Source of the DNA: Anatilimnocola floriformis | GTDB taxonomy: Bacteria > Planctomycetota > Planctomycetia > Pirellulales > Pirellulaceae | Assembly: GCF_024256385.1 (NCBI RefSeq) | Contig: NZ_JAMLFW010000001.1 | Coordinates: forward strand, 806,001 to 870,000 | Direction of reading: 5' to 3' | DNA length: 64,000 bases | In this document: piece by piece, positions 7,864 to 16,403 of the stretch | Numbering within the stretch: position 1 is the stretch's first letter | Layout of the letters: each line of letters begins with the position of its first letter | Notes under the pieces: generated by a model | What the model was told of the DNA's origin: nothing | Databases searched by the model: none | Seen by the model: the letters and a program-made list of their open reading frames with translations, nothing else | Translations under genes and position numbers: made by a program

Positions 7864-8058
7864 CCACCGAGCTTGTCTCGGTGGAGCCATGATTTTGCAC
7901 CAACACACCGTCATTTACATTCCTCGCCCCCGCCGGCCTCGTGCCGGTGGAGCGAATGATTGAATCACCCGCTCCACCGACACAAGGTCGGCGGGGGCGA
8001 AATTCAAGATGGATCGTGGCTGGTGCAGAATCAGTTCACCACCGAGCAAGCTCGGTGG
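7864..8058. repeat. 195-base composite palindromic element inside an ABC operon
   Basis: The outer arms 7864-7907 and 8016-8058 are inverted copies (shared core CCACCGAGCTTG...CTCGGTGG, then GATT-TGCACCA). Each outer arm is itself a hairpin (7864-7884 and 8039-8058). The inner arms 7924-7954 and 7970-8000 are 31 bases with three mismatches. There is no open frame inside. The size and layered symmetry resemble a non-autonomous mobile palindrome. It splits the ATPase gene from its permease gene. Confidence 0.85.
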
Positions 8059-8097
8059 GGTCCGAATACCAACCAAAACGCACCTGCGAATTGACTC

Positions 8098-9972
8098 ATG
8101 CTCTCCTTCGAAAACAAACTGATCACCTTTTACGAATGGCTCTTCCCGAGCGAGTTCATTCTGGCGCGCCCCGATACCTGGGGCTTTGCCCTCGGCGCGC
8201 TAGTGATCATCTTTTTGCTCGCCGTGCTCGGGCCGTTCTTTTGGTTTGTCATCGCCTCGTTCACGCGCGGTCCCAGCGAAGCCTTTTACCTCGTTTCTCG
8301 CTCGATTCTCACGTCGCTGCAGGAAGATGCGCCGGGCTTTTCCTTCCGCCGCACTTGGGCCATTGCTCGGTTGTCGCTGCAGGAGGCCATTCGTAATCGC
8401 GTGCTGATTGCGTTCTTCTTGTTCATCCTCGTTTTGCTCTTTGCCGGTCTGTTTTTGGATGTGCGGAACAACAACCCGGCGCGGTTGTATCTCAGCTTTG
8501 TGATTTCGACGACGAACTACCTGCTGCTGTTGATGACGGTGTTTCTCAGCACGTTCAGCATTCCCAACGACATCAAGAACCGCACGATCTACACCGTGGT
8601 GACCAAGCCGGTTCGTTCGGGCGAAATGGTGCTCGGCCGGATCATCGGCTTTATGGGAATCGGCAGCGTGCTGCTGATCGCGATGGGCATTGTCAGCTAC
8701 GCGTTCGTCTATCGCGGGCTGATGCATTCGCACGAAGTGATGGCCGATAGTTTTCAAGCGGCCGGCGAAGACGTCGCCAAGAAAGTCACGCTCGAAAAGG
8801 GAGAGACTTCCGAAACGTATCACCACAAGCACGAAATCATCATTCCCAGCGAAGGGAAGCCTTACACCAACCTGGTGATGGGGCACACGCACGAAGTGAC
8901 CGTCACCGGCACAGGCAAAGATCGCAAGGTCACGCTCGGCCCCGCCATCGGCATGTTGCAAGCCAAGGCGCCGATCTATGGCAAACTGCAGATCTTCGAT
9001 CGCGCGGGAAATCCTGTCGAGGTCGGCATCAATGTCGGCGACGAGTGGACTTATCGCAGCTACATCGAAGGTGGTTTTAATACCAAGTCGAAAGCGGTTT
9101 GGACCTTCAGCGGCATTACCAAGGACCGCTATCCCAAAGTGCTGCCGCTGGAACTCAATTTGCAAGTCTTCCGCACGTATAAGGGAAATATCGAGCGCGG
9201 CGTGCTCGGCGAAATCGTCATTCGCAATCCCGATCCGCAAGCCAAGGTGAAGCAGAGCGGCCCGATCGTCTTTCAATCGGTCGAGTTCGCCTCCGATCCT
9301 CATCCGATCAGCAGCACCAACCTCTTCCCCGCGGGGCAGGCCGGCGGCGCGAAGAATCTGGACCTGTTTGATCTGGTCAGTCCCGAGGGAGAGATTCAAG
9401 TCGAGATCAAGTGCGCCGAGCCGTCGCAATACTTCGGCGTGGCTCAAGCCGACGTTTATCTGCGGCCGCAAGATGGCATTTTTGAATTCAACTTCAGCAA
9501 GGCTTACTTCAGCATCTGGATGCAGATGCTGCTGGTCACTTGCTTTGGCGTGATGTTCAGCACGTTCCTCAGCGGGCCGATCGCGCTGCTGGCGACGATC
9601 TCGGGCGTGGTGATGGGGCTCTGCGGTCAGTTCATTCGCGCGGTGGCCACGGGCGCCGAGCAAGGTGGCGGTCCGGTCGAGTCGTTCGTTCGTCTGGTGA
9701 CGCAGCAAAATCAGACGACCGACCTCGAAGGGGTCAACTGGCTCACGCTCTCGATCATGAAGGGCTTCGATAGCACGCTGATGTTCTTTATGTACGGCCT
9801 GACGTACCTGCTGCCCGATCTGACCATGTTCGACTCGTCGCAGTTCGTCGCCAACGGCATCGATATTTATCCTGCCATCATGTTTCAGCAAATGACCTTG
9901 GCTGCGGTGTATGCCACCTGCGCGACCATTGGCGCGTATTACTTCCTGAGGTCGCGGGAGATCGCTGGATGA
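8098..9972 (+). CDS. ABC-2 family transporter permease with large soluble insertion
   Basis: The 624-residue membrane protein is the presumed partner of the ATPase at 6907. Hydrophobic segments occur near residues 27-60 (ALGALVIIFLLAVLGPFFW), 105-120, 135-155 and 180-205, then again from about 470 to the end. Between about 215 and 465 lies a long hydrophilic region with a His-rich stretch (YHHKHE, MGHTHEV) and beta-rich sequence. That architecture suits an exporter with a large domain on one side of the membrane. The cargo is unknown. Its stop codon overlaps the next start (ATGA), showing translational coupling to the 9969 gene. Confidence 0.85.
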   Translation: MLSFENKLITFYEWLFPSEFILARPDTWGFALGALVIIFLLAVLGPFFWFVIASFTRGPSEAFYLVSRSILTSLQEDAPGFSFRRTWAIARLSLQEAIRNRVLIAFFLFILVLLFAGLFLDVRNNNPARLYLSFVISTTNYLLLLMTVFLSTFSIPNDIKNRTIYTVVTKPVRSGEMVLGRIIGFMGIGSVLLIAMGIVSYAFVYRGLMHSHEVMADSFQAAGEDVAKKVTLEKGETSETYHHKHEIIIPSEGKPYTNLVMGHTHEVTVTGTGKDRKVTLGPAIGMLQAKAPIYGKLQIFDRAGNPVEVGINVGDEWTYRSYIEGGFNTKSKAVWTFSGITKDRYPKVLPLELNLQVFRTYKGNIERGVLGEIVIRNPDPQAKVKQSGPIVFQSVEFASDPHPISSTNLFPAGQAGGAKNLDLFDLVSPEGEIQVEIKCAEPSQYFGVAQADVYLRPQDGIFEFNFSKAYFSIWMQMLLVTCFGVMFSTFLSGPIALLATISGVVMGLCGQFIRAVATGAEQGGGPVESFVRLVTQQNQTTDLEGVNWLTLSIMKGFDSTLMFFMYGLTYLLPDLTMFDSSQFVANGIDIYPAIMFQQMTLAAVYATCATIGAYYFLRSREIAG

Positions 9973-11879
9973 TCAAGAATCAATCGCTCGTTCGCAAAAT
10001 TGCCTATATCACGGCCATCGCACTGCTCCTCATTCCGCTCTCGCGTTTGAGCGAGCCGGCCACGCTCACGCGCGTCAAAGGCGGCAGCAACAAGGTTGTT
10101 GGTTCGCCCGGCGGCACGCTCTCGCGCATGCGCGCCGAAAACGGTCTCGCGCCCGCCGAACTCGGCGAGATCGATCCCGCCTCGGCCACTATGAAGTTTG
10201 CCACGCTCGGCATGCGGCCGCTCGCCGTCAGCTGGCTGTGGCACAAAGCCAACGAATACAAAAAGTTCAAAGACTGGGACAAGCTCGAAGCCACCGTCGA
10301 ACAGATCATTCGTCTGCAACCCAACGATCTCGAGGTCTGGGATTTTCAGGCTCACAATCTGTCGTACAACGTCTCGGTTGAGTTCGACGACTATCGTTAT
10401 CGCTACGCCTGGGTGAAGAACGGCATCGGCTTTCTCGTGCAGGGAACCGAATACAACCGCGATGAACCGGGCCTGCTCAATCAGATTGGTTGGTTCACGG
10501 GACAGAAGATCGGCCGTTCGGACGAAGCAAAACAATTCCGCCGGCTGTTCAAAGACGACAAGGAATTCCACAAGGAGTTCTTCAACGCCGGCGTCGACGT
10601 CGATCAGTTCGCAGCCAAAGGCGCCGACAGCAAGCCCGACAACTGGCTTGTTGCTCGTCTGTGGTACGACAAAGCGGTCGATGCCGCGCGCAACTCCGGT
10701 CGGCCGATCCGCGGCAAGACGCCGTTGCTGTTTTACAGCGGCGGTCCGATGTCGCTCATCAACGGCGCCGCAGCCATCGAAAAAGACGGCTACTTCGGCG
10801 AACGCGCTCTCACCGCCTGGGAAATGGCTGCCGAAACCTGGTACGGTGGCAATCGCGAAGCGACCGAGCTCCGCGACATCGTCTACGGCAACCGTAGCGT
10901 GCCGACTTCGGCCGGCTTCGACATTCGCTTGAACGACGCCGAAGAAGTTGGCGCCCGAATCAAAGCCAGCCGCGAAGAGCTCGATAAACTGGCTGTTGGC
11001 GTGCGCGAAAAAATCATCGCCGACAGGAAGGCGGCCCTGCCGGAGAATGTGCGCGCCGCGCTCGATGCTGCCGACGACAAACTCACGCCAGAGCAACAAG
11101 GCCTGCGCTACACAGGCAACCAGCAGTTGGCCGTGAAGGACATCGAAGTCGCTCGCCAAGCGAAAGGCGCTGATCGCGTTCGTGCGTTTCAGCTGGCCGA
11201 TTTGCTTGAAGCCGAAGAAAAGCACCTGCAGTACATCAACATCTATCGCGGCATCGTCAACTTCGATTACTGGCGGCAACGCTGCAAAGCCGAGCGTGAG
11301 CCCCGCATGCTCTCCGCCCGCAAAGCCGTCTTCGATGCCGACACCGCCGCCGTGGGCGAAGACCTCGAGACCAATAAGAAGCGATATGAATCGGCTTGGG
11401 AAAAGTTCGCCGCTATTTTTGCTGACTATCCCGATCTGATGGCCAATCCGGAAACCGAAGAACTCGTCGAATCGGTCGAAATCTATCACGGCTTGCTCGG
11501 GCAACTCGACAAGCCGTTCCCGCGCGACTTCGTGCTGAACAATATGCTGGAAAAGCATCCCCGCGGCCGTAAGCTGCTGGAAAATGCCCGCCGCGTGAAC
11601 GACGCGACGACCACCGAAGACGCGAAGCCCGAAGATAAGAAGCCCGAGGATGTGAAACCGGAAGACAAGAAGCCCGCCGAGCCAAAGCCGGACGACAAAA
11701 AGCCGGAAGAGCCCAAGGTGGAAGATAAAAAGCCCGAGGACAAGAAGCCGGAAGCGGACAAGGGCGACGCGAAGAAACCGGAAGAACCGAAGGCTGAAGA
11801 ACCGAAAGCCGAAGAGAAGAAGCCGGAAGAAAAGAAAGACGACGAGAAGAAGCCGGAGTCGCCGAAGGCAGCCGGCTAA
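9969..11879 (+). CDS. Membrane-anchored protein with Lys/Glu/Pro-repeat tail
   Basis: The 636-residue protein has one N-terminal membrane anchor (KIAYITAIALLLIPL, residues 9-23) and a soluble, helix-rich body containing tetratricopeptide-like text (KDWDKLEATVEQIIRLQPNDLEVW). The tail from about residue 543 is built almost only of K, P, E and D in short irregular units such as KPEDKKPE. It is coupled to the permease gene by an ATGA overlap, so it likely forms part of the same exporter complex. Proteins beside this type of transporter in planctomycetes are mostly uncharacterised. The charged tail could bind cell-wall or nucleoid polymers, but this is guesswork. Confidence 0.75.
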   Translation: MIKNQSLVRKIAYITAIALLLIPLSRLSEPATLTRVKGGSNKVVGSPGGTLSRMRAENGLAPAELGEIDPASATMKFATLGMRPLAVSWLWHKANEYKKFKDWDKLEATVEQIIRLQPNDLEVWDFQAHNLSYNVSVEFDDYRYRYAWVKNGIGFLVQGTEYNRDEPGLLNQIGWFTGQKIGRSDEAKQFRRLFKDDKEFHKEFFNAGVDVDQFAAKGADSKPDNWLVARLWYDKAVDAARNSGRPIRGKTPLLFYSGGPMSLINGAAAIEKDGYFGERALTAWEMAAETWYGGNREATELRDIVYGNRSVPTSAGFDIRLNDAEEVGARIKASREELDKLAVGVREKIIADRKAALPENVRAALDAADDKLTPEQQGLRYTGNQQLAVKDIEVARQAKGADRVRAFQLADLLEAEEKHLQYINIYRGIVNFDYWRQRCKAEREPRMLSARKAVFDADTAAVGEDLETNKKRYESAWEKFAAIFADYPDLMANPETEELVESVEIYHGLLGQLDKPFPRDFVLNNMLEKHPRGRKLLENARRVNDATTTEDAKPEDKKPEDVKPEDKKPAEPKPDDKKPEEPKVEDKKPEDKKPEADKGDAKKPEEPKAEEPKAEEKKPEEKKDDEKKPESPKAAG

Positions 11880-11891
11880 CGAGCTACTTTC

Positions 11892-12815
11892 ATGCGGATC
11901 GTTTCTCTCATCTCCAGCGCCACCGAAATGCTCTTCGCGCTCGGCTTGGGAGCGCAGGTCCTGGCGGTCAGTCATGAGTGCGACTGGCCGCCATCAGCCA
12001 ATCAACTGCCTCGCGCCACTCGGTCGCGGATCGATAGCGCCCAGTCCAGCCAAGCCATCGACGAGCAGGTCAAGCAACTCCTCGCGCGAGGCGAACCGCT
12101 GTATGAAATCGACGAGCCGCTGCTGCGGCAACTTGCGCCCCATCTGATCATCACGCAAGCCCAGTGCGATGTTTGCGCGATCCGCCTCGCCGATGTCTTG
12201 CGATTGCAAAGCGAGGCCCCCGAGCTGCAGCACACTCGCGTCCTGCCGCTGAATCCGACTTCGCTGGAAGGCGTTCTCGCCGATATCGCCCGCATCGGCG
12301 TTGCGACGAACACAGAGTCTGCGGAGCTCATCGCCGGCTATCGGCAACGGATCGCCACCATCGTCGATCGAACTGCGTCGCTCACCGTAGCTCAGCGGCC
12401 ACGCGTTCTCTGCATCGAATGGATCGAACCCTTGATGCCCGCCGGCAATTGGACGCCGCAACTCATCGAAATGGCCGGCGGCGTGAGCGGCCTGGCCGTG
12501 GCGGGCGAACATAGTCGCTACAGCACCTGGGAAGAAGTCGCGGCCTTTGCTCCGGAGATCATCCTCGTCGCGCCCTGTGGTTTCGATCTGCCGCGAACAC
12601 TCAGCGAAGCAGAGCGTCTGCCGCGTGTTCCCGGCTGGCAACAGCTTCCCGCCGTTCAGCATCGCCGAGTCTTCGCCATTGATGGCAACGCGCTACTCAA
12701 CCGCAGCGGGCCTCGTTTGGTGGAATCGCTGGAGTTGCTCGCTCACTTAATCCAGCCGCAGTTCTTCCCGAATGGTCCGAACCTGCCGCCCGGCTATTGG
12801 CAGCCGATTGGCTGA
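11892..12815 (+). CDS. Cobalamin-binding protein, BtuF-like (no signal peptide)
   Basis: The 307-residue protein has the class III periplasmic-binding-protein fold: MRIVSLISSATEMLFALGLG at the N-terminus, then the characteristic VSHECDWPP motif, and the second lobe from VLCIEWIEPLMPAGNW. This subfamily is usually annotated as cobalamin-binding and related to BtuF. No signal peptide or lipobox is visible, which suggests a cytosolic location or loss of the transport role. It starts 12 bases after the 9969 gene and may be co-transcribed, but its function appears unrelated. No BtuCD or cobalamin genes are in the window. Confidence 0.8.
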   Translation: MRIVSLISSATEMLFALGLGAQVLAVSHECDWPPSANQLPRATRSRIDSAQSSQAIDEQVKQLLARGEPLYEIDEPLLRQLAPHLIITQAQCDVCAIRLADVLRLQSEAPELQHTRVLPLNPTSLEGVLADIARIGVATNTESAELIAGYRQRIATIVDRTASLTVAQRPRVLCIEWIEPLMPAGNWTPQLIEMAGGVSGLAVAGEHSRYSTWEEVAAFAPEIILVAPCGFDLPRTLSEAERLPRVPGWQQLPAVQHRRVFAIDGNALLNRSGPRLVESLELLAHLIQPQFFPNGPNLPPGYWQPIG

Positions 12816-12820
12816 CAGGA

Positions 12821-12994
12821 AGCCCGCAGCGTGAGCGAGGGATTGGCGAGTGCAACCGTCGATATCAGCAACGTGCGATAGCACCATTCGCGGCGGTTTC
12901 ACTCGCGACGCTGCGCCAAAACCAGCTCTCGTGGTGCTGTCGCACGATGGTGATCTGAAGTCTTCGCGCCCAAACCTCGCTCACGCTGCGGGCT
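12821..12994. repeat. 174-base nested inverted repeat
   Basis: The outer arms 12821-12840 and 12975-12994 match perfectly over 20 bases (AGCCCGCAGCGTGAGCGAGG). Inner arms 12872-12886 and 12932-12946 match at 14 of 15 bases (CGTGCGATAGCACCA). It separates two convergent genes. Single arms of the same family occur at about 54733-54752 and 62562-62610. Confidence 0.9.
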
Positions 12995-13018
12995 ACCTTT
13001 TCAATTGCTACCTGGGCG

Positions 13019-14182
13019 TTACTTGATTACTACTTCTGACGATACGCTCAGGATGTTGTAGAGGTCCTGGGCATCTTGCGGGCTGAAGCTGAGGCAGCCA
13101 AGCGTGGTGTTGCTTGGGGCGCCGCTGCCGTGGAGGCAGGCGTTTTTGCCAAGATCGATCCAGCAGTTGCCGTAGGGATTCGAGGGATCACCGGCGGGGA
13201 TCTGGCGGCCGTCGCGGCTGATATAGGCGCGGGCGGGGTCTTTTTGCGCAACGTGGTAAGTGCCGGCCAATGGCTTTTCATCGCCGATGCTAAACGGAAA
13301 ACGACCGGCGTAGAGTTGGCCGACAAAGAGCGTGAGTTCACCGGTGGCCAGATGGACTTCGGCGCGGAAGGGGCCTGGAATGACTTTCAGTTCGGTGCCA
13401 CGGACGAGCACCGAAGGATCGCGAACGGCTTGCGAGTTGATGTTTTGCAGCAACTGCACCGGCAGCTTGTAACTGGCGGCGACGTCGTAGAGCGATTGGC
13501 CGTTTTGCGAGACGCGGTAAGGTTCGGCGAGGTAATGATCGGGGCCGTAGATGACTTTGGCGGCGAGCGCGTCGACCCAGTTAAGAACGGCGCGGCGATC
13601 TTCGGCAGTGATGTGTGCGTTGGTCGCGAAGGGAGACAGTTCGGCGAGCGCGTCGCGATACTTGCCGTCCTTCATCTGCACTTCGACGTTCTTCCAAGCC
13701 TGGTTGAGCTTGTAGGCTTCGAGCTTTAGCGAAGTGGCCGGTTCGTGCTTCGGCGCATTCGGCAGCGTATAGGCGGAGCTGGTCTCGGGCGGAGTGTAGG
13801 ACGACGGTGGCGGGCTGGTTGGCGGCGGAGCGGCAGGCAATTCTGACGTCGGTTCGACGGCAGCGGTCGCAGGCGGATTGAACGCAGGCACGGAGTACGT
13901 AGCCGGAATGTTGGCTGTCGGCGGCGCTTCGGCAGGGCTGGCGATCGGCTGCGTCATGTTCGGCTCGATCACGAGCGGCGGCGGCGAGTTGTGCGCGCTG
14001 GCGCCGGGCGAGGGCAGGGCAGGGGCCTGGCTGGCGGGGCCGAAGTCGATCGTCGGCGGCTGGATTTGCACATCGTGCGCATGGTCATGCGCGGACGGCT
14101 GCGGCGTGTTGAGCGTGACATACACGCCATAAAGCACACCGGCCAGCACGAGTATGACGCAAGTTGATTTGAGCGAGTTCAC
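13019..14182 (-). CDS. LysM and L,D-transpeptidase (YkuD) protein, membrane-anchored
   Basis: The 387-residue protein is anchored by an N-terminal helix (STCVILVLAGVLYGVYVTL). A long Pro-rich linker follows to about residue 170, then a LysM-like region (YRVSQNGQSLYDVAASYKL) and a C-terminal YkuD domain. The catalytic motif is HGSGAPSNTTLGCLSF, with His near 351 and nucleophile Cys near 363. YkuD enzymes form 3-3 peptidoglycan cross-links or attach proteins to the wall, consistent with planctomycetes having peptidoglycan. The start is set at GTG 14182, which has AGGGAGGA five bases upstream; the frame stays open to 15136 but that part overlaps another gene. Confidence 0.9.
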   Translation of the reverse strand: MNSLKSTCVILVLAGVLYGVYVTLNTPQPSAHDHAHDVQIQPPTIDFGPASQAPALPSPGASAHNSPPPLVIEPNMTQPIASPAEAPPTANIPATYSVPAFNPPATAAVEPTSELPAAPPPTSPPPSSYTPPETSSAYTLPNAPKHEPATSLKLEAYKLNQAWKNVEVQMKDGKYRDALAELSPFATNAHITAEDRRAVLNWVDALAAKVIYGPDHYLAEPYRVSQNGQSLYDVAASYKLPVQLLQNINSQAVRDPSVLVRGTELKVIPGPFRAEVHLATGELTLFVGQLYAGRFPFSIGDEKPLAGTYHVAQKDPARAYISRDGRQIPAGDPSNPYGNCWIDLGKNACLHGSGAPSNTTLGCLSFSPQDAQDLYNILSVSSEVVIK

Positions 14183-14364
14183 AATCGTCCTCCCTGACGA
14201 CGCCGGCATCGGCAACCGTCGCTCCTGCGACGGCCAACTCGGCTGAGCCCTCCTGGCGCAGCGCAAGCCCGGCAATTCCGACTCACATTGGGCACGATAG
14301 CGGGAGTGAAAAAAAGAGGAAAGAGCAAAAAATTGGCCCGCTGCGCTATAAGAGAGTGTTGCGC

Positions 14365-14370
14365 TATAAT
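14365..14370 (+). promoter_or_regulatory. -10 box (TATAAT) for the membrane protein gene
   Basis: A consensus TATAAT lies 31 bases before ATG 14402. The hexamer TGCGCT at 17-base spacing (14342-14347) is a poor -35. The octamer GCGCTATA occurs twice here (14344-14351 and 14361-14368). Confidence 0.45.
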
Positions 14371-14401
14371 GCGTCGCTTCCTCCTTTGAGAATGGGTCGT
14401 G

Positions 14402-15388
14402 ATGGTTGCTTTGGAAATCCTGCTGCTGGCCGTTCACTTGATGTGCATGAACGTGGCCTGCGGCGCGCCGTTGGTGTCGCTTTGGCTGGAATGGAAAGAC
14501 CGCCGCGGCGACGCGATCGCCCCGCAAGCAGCCCGCTACCTGGCAGCTTCGTCGGTGATAGCGTTGCTGGTGGGCATGGGATTGGGGTTGGTGCTGGGTT
14601 GGCTGCGCTGGACGCCCGAGTATGCGGAAGTCTGGCGGGTGAACCTGGCCAGCAAACTGGAGATGGGAATTTATGAGCTGATCGCCTCGGGGAGTCTGCT
14701 GGTGGTCTATTGGATCTGGCGGAGTTGGGCCGTGCTCCCTACGCGCCGCGGCTATCTTGGCCGCAGCATGCTTCTGTTCCTCGCCGCGTCGAATCTGCTG
14801 TATCACTTTCCGCCGATTCTGATCATTGCAGGCAAGTTGGCCGAACGGAGCTTTCCTGCCGACGTCGTGATCGTGGGCGATCTGAAAGGTGGCGCGTTCC
14901 GCCGGCTGGTGGCTGTCGATGAAATTCCCGCGCTCACCGCTCACTTCGCCTTGGCGTCGGTCGCGATGGCGGGAGTGATGTTGCTCGGTCTGGCGCTGCG
15001 GCGGCAGAAATCGGACGAAGATCCGCGCGGCATGAAACGAATCGCGGCTTGGGGCAGTTGGAGTGCACTGCTGGCGACGGGTTTGCAACTCGTCGTGGGT
15101 TTGTGGCTGCTCGCCACCACGCCGCAGGATTCGCAAGCGCTGCTAACGGGCTCGGCCGTGCTGCCGACCGCTTGTCTGGTGACCTCGCTGATCCTTGTCG
15201 CCTGGCTGCTGCGCGAGTTATCGACGATCGCGCTCGATGAACCAACGCGCGGCAGCATGATTCGCGCGATGATTGCCATGACGTTTGTTATTTTGCTGAT
15301 GACCGCGGCCCGCAAGTTGTCGCGACCAGCGGTCGAACGCAAAGTGGTCGCCACTTCAACTCTCCCTTTCCTGCTGCCCAACGAATAA
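14402..15388 (+). CDS. Polytopic membrane protein of unknown function
   Basis: The 328-residue protein has about eight hydrophobic segments, for example ALEILLLAVHLMCMNVACGA, VIALLVGMGLGLVLGW, LIASGSLLVVYWIW and IRAMIAMTFVILLM. The conserved-looking N-terminus HLMCMNVACGAPL and the pairing of His with hydrophobic helices recall haem-binding membrane proteins, but no defined haem ligand pattern is seen, so this is only a suggestion. It is upstream of the aldose epimerase gene on the same strand with an 11-base gap. Confidence 0.7.
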   Translation: MVALEILLLAVHLMCMNVACGAPLVSLWLEWKDRRGDAIAPQAARYLAASSVIALLVGMGLGLVLGWLRWTPEYAEVWRVNLASKLEMGIYELIASGSLLVVYWIWRSWAVLPTRRGYLGRSMLLFLAASNLLYHFPPILIIAGKLAERSFPADVVIVGDLKGGAFRRLVAVDEIPALTAHFALASVAMAGVMLLGLALRRQKSDEDPRGMKRIAAWGSWSALLATGLQLVVGLWLLATTPQDSQALLTGSAVLPTACLVTSLILVAWLLRELSTIALDEPTRGSMIRAMIAMTFVILLMTAARKLSRPAVERKVVATSTLPFLLPNE

Positions 15389-15399
15389 TTGCAAACACC

Positions 15400-16356
15400 A
15401 TGGAAAACATCACCCTTCACGATCCGGCCAGCGGTGCGACGGCGGAAGTCCTGGTTAGCCTTGGTTTCAACTGCCATCGTTTCTCGGTACCGCACCGCGG
15501 CCGGCAGGTCGATGTGCTGTGGCGGTCGCAATCGTTTTTGTCCGGCAGCGATCGCCCATCGCGCAGCGGCATTCCGATTTTGTTTCCGTTTCCGGGGCGC
15601 ATTCGCGGCACGACATACACCTGGGAAGGGAAGACGTACACCATTCCTGCCGGCGATGCGTTTGGCAACGCGATTCACGGTTTCGTGCATACGAGGCCAT
15701 GGCGGGTGATCGAAAAAGATCGCCGCCGCGTGGTCGGGCAATTTCAGGCGAGCGTCGATGATCCGAATATCCTCACGCAATGGCCTGGCGATTTTCGCCT
15801 GACCGCCAGCTATGACCTGAGCGGCGGCATGTTGCAACTGAACTACCTGATCGAGAACGCCGGCGACACGCCGCTGCCGTGTGGACTCGGTTTGCATCCG
15901 TATTTTCACGTGCCGTTCACCGACGGCAGCGCGGACCACTGCCTGGCCCTGCTCCCCGGCAACGAGCGCTGGGTGCTCGACGGCATGTTGCCGACTGGTG
16001 AACGTGCGGCGCTCGAACACGCGCAGGAATATCACGCCGGCGCGGCCTTCGGCGGTTTGCAACTCGACGATGTTTTCACGGATCTGCAGTTCGACGACGG
16101 TTGGTGCCGCGGCCATGTCTACGATCCGGCTGCCAAGCTCGCCGTGACGATCAGCTTTTCGTCGGTCTTCCGCGAGTGCGTGGTTTTCACACCGCCGCAC
16201 CGCGAAGCCATTTGCATCGAACCTTACAGCTGCGTGCCAAATGCTGCAGAACTGACCGCGCGCGGTGTGGATGCAGGTTTGCGAGTGCTGCAGCCCGGCG
16301 AGTCGTTCGCCGCGTCGGTAGAGATCACGTTGAGCGAGATTGATCTGGGGGCATAG
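15400..16356 (+). CDS. Aldose 1-epimerase (GalM family)
   Basis: The 318-residue cytosolic enzyme interconverts alpha and beta anomers of aldoses. The two family His residues are in NAIHGFVHTRPW (H93) and CGLGLHPYFHVPF (H166), and the acidic catalytic residue is likely in CIEPYSCVPNA (near E269). The substrate-binding SGIPILFPFPGRIRG segment is present. The length fits the family (about 300-350). The substrate sugar is not indicated by neighbours. Confidence 0.9.
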   Translation: MENITLHDPASGATAEVLVSLGFNCHRFSVPHRGRQVDVLWRSQSFLSGSDRPSRSGIPILFPFPGRIRGTTYTWEGKTYTIPAGDAFGNAIHGFVHTRPWRVIEKDRRRVVGQFQASVDDPNILTQWPGDFRLTASYDLSGGMLQLNYLIENAGDTPLPCGLGLHPYFHVPFTDGSADHCLALLPGNERWVLDGMLPTGERAALEHAQEYHAGAAFGGLQLDDVFTDLQFDDGWCRGHVYDPAAKLAVTISFSSVFRECVVFTPPHREAICIEPYSCVPNAAELTARGVDAGLRVLQPGESFAASVEITLSEIDLGA

Positions 16357-16364
16357 TCAATCCC

Positions 16365-16399
16365 GCCGGAACTGCGCGAAGTACCGCTCGCTCCGGCCT
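16365..16399. repeat. Dispersed spacer repeat (GTACCGCTCG family)
   Basis: GCCGGAACTGCGC (16365-16377) and GTACCGCTCG plus CTCCGGCCT (16381-16399) recur in the 30732-30820 element, the first segment there in inverted order. The decamer GTACCGCTCG appears again at 35754-35763 in a third spacer palindrome. Confidence 0.6.
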
Positions 16400-16403
16400 G
16401 CGG

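Noticed and set aside
8200-9891. 563-codon minus-strand open frame
   Set aside because: Antisense shadow of the ABC permease; rich in His, Arg and Asp without any motif.
11630-11876. Tandem-repeat-like DNA taken for a CRISPR or satellite array
   Set aside because: It is in-frame coding for the Lys/Glu/Pro tail, with irregular units and no spacers.
9939-11975. 678-codon minus-strand open frame
   Set aside because: Antisense to the 9969 gene; the Phe/Arg/Leu-rich start is the complement of the Lys/Glu repeat tail.
14183-15136. N-terminal extension of the L,D-transpeptidase frame
   Set aside because: It overlaps the membrane protein on the other strand, is Arg/His/Gln-rich, and a GTG with a strong ribosome binding site exists at 14182.
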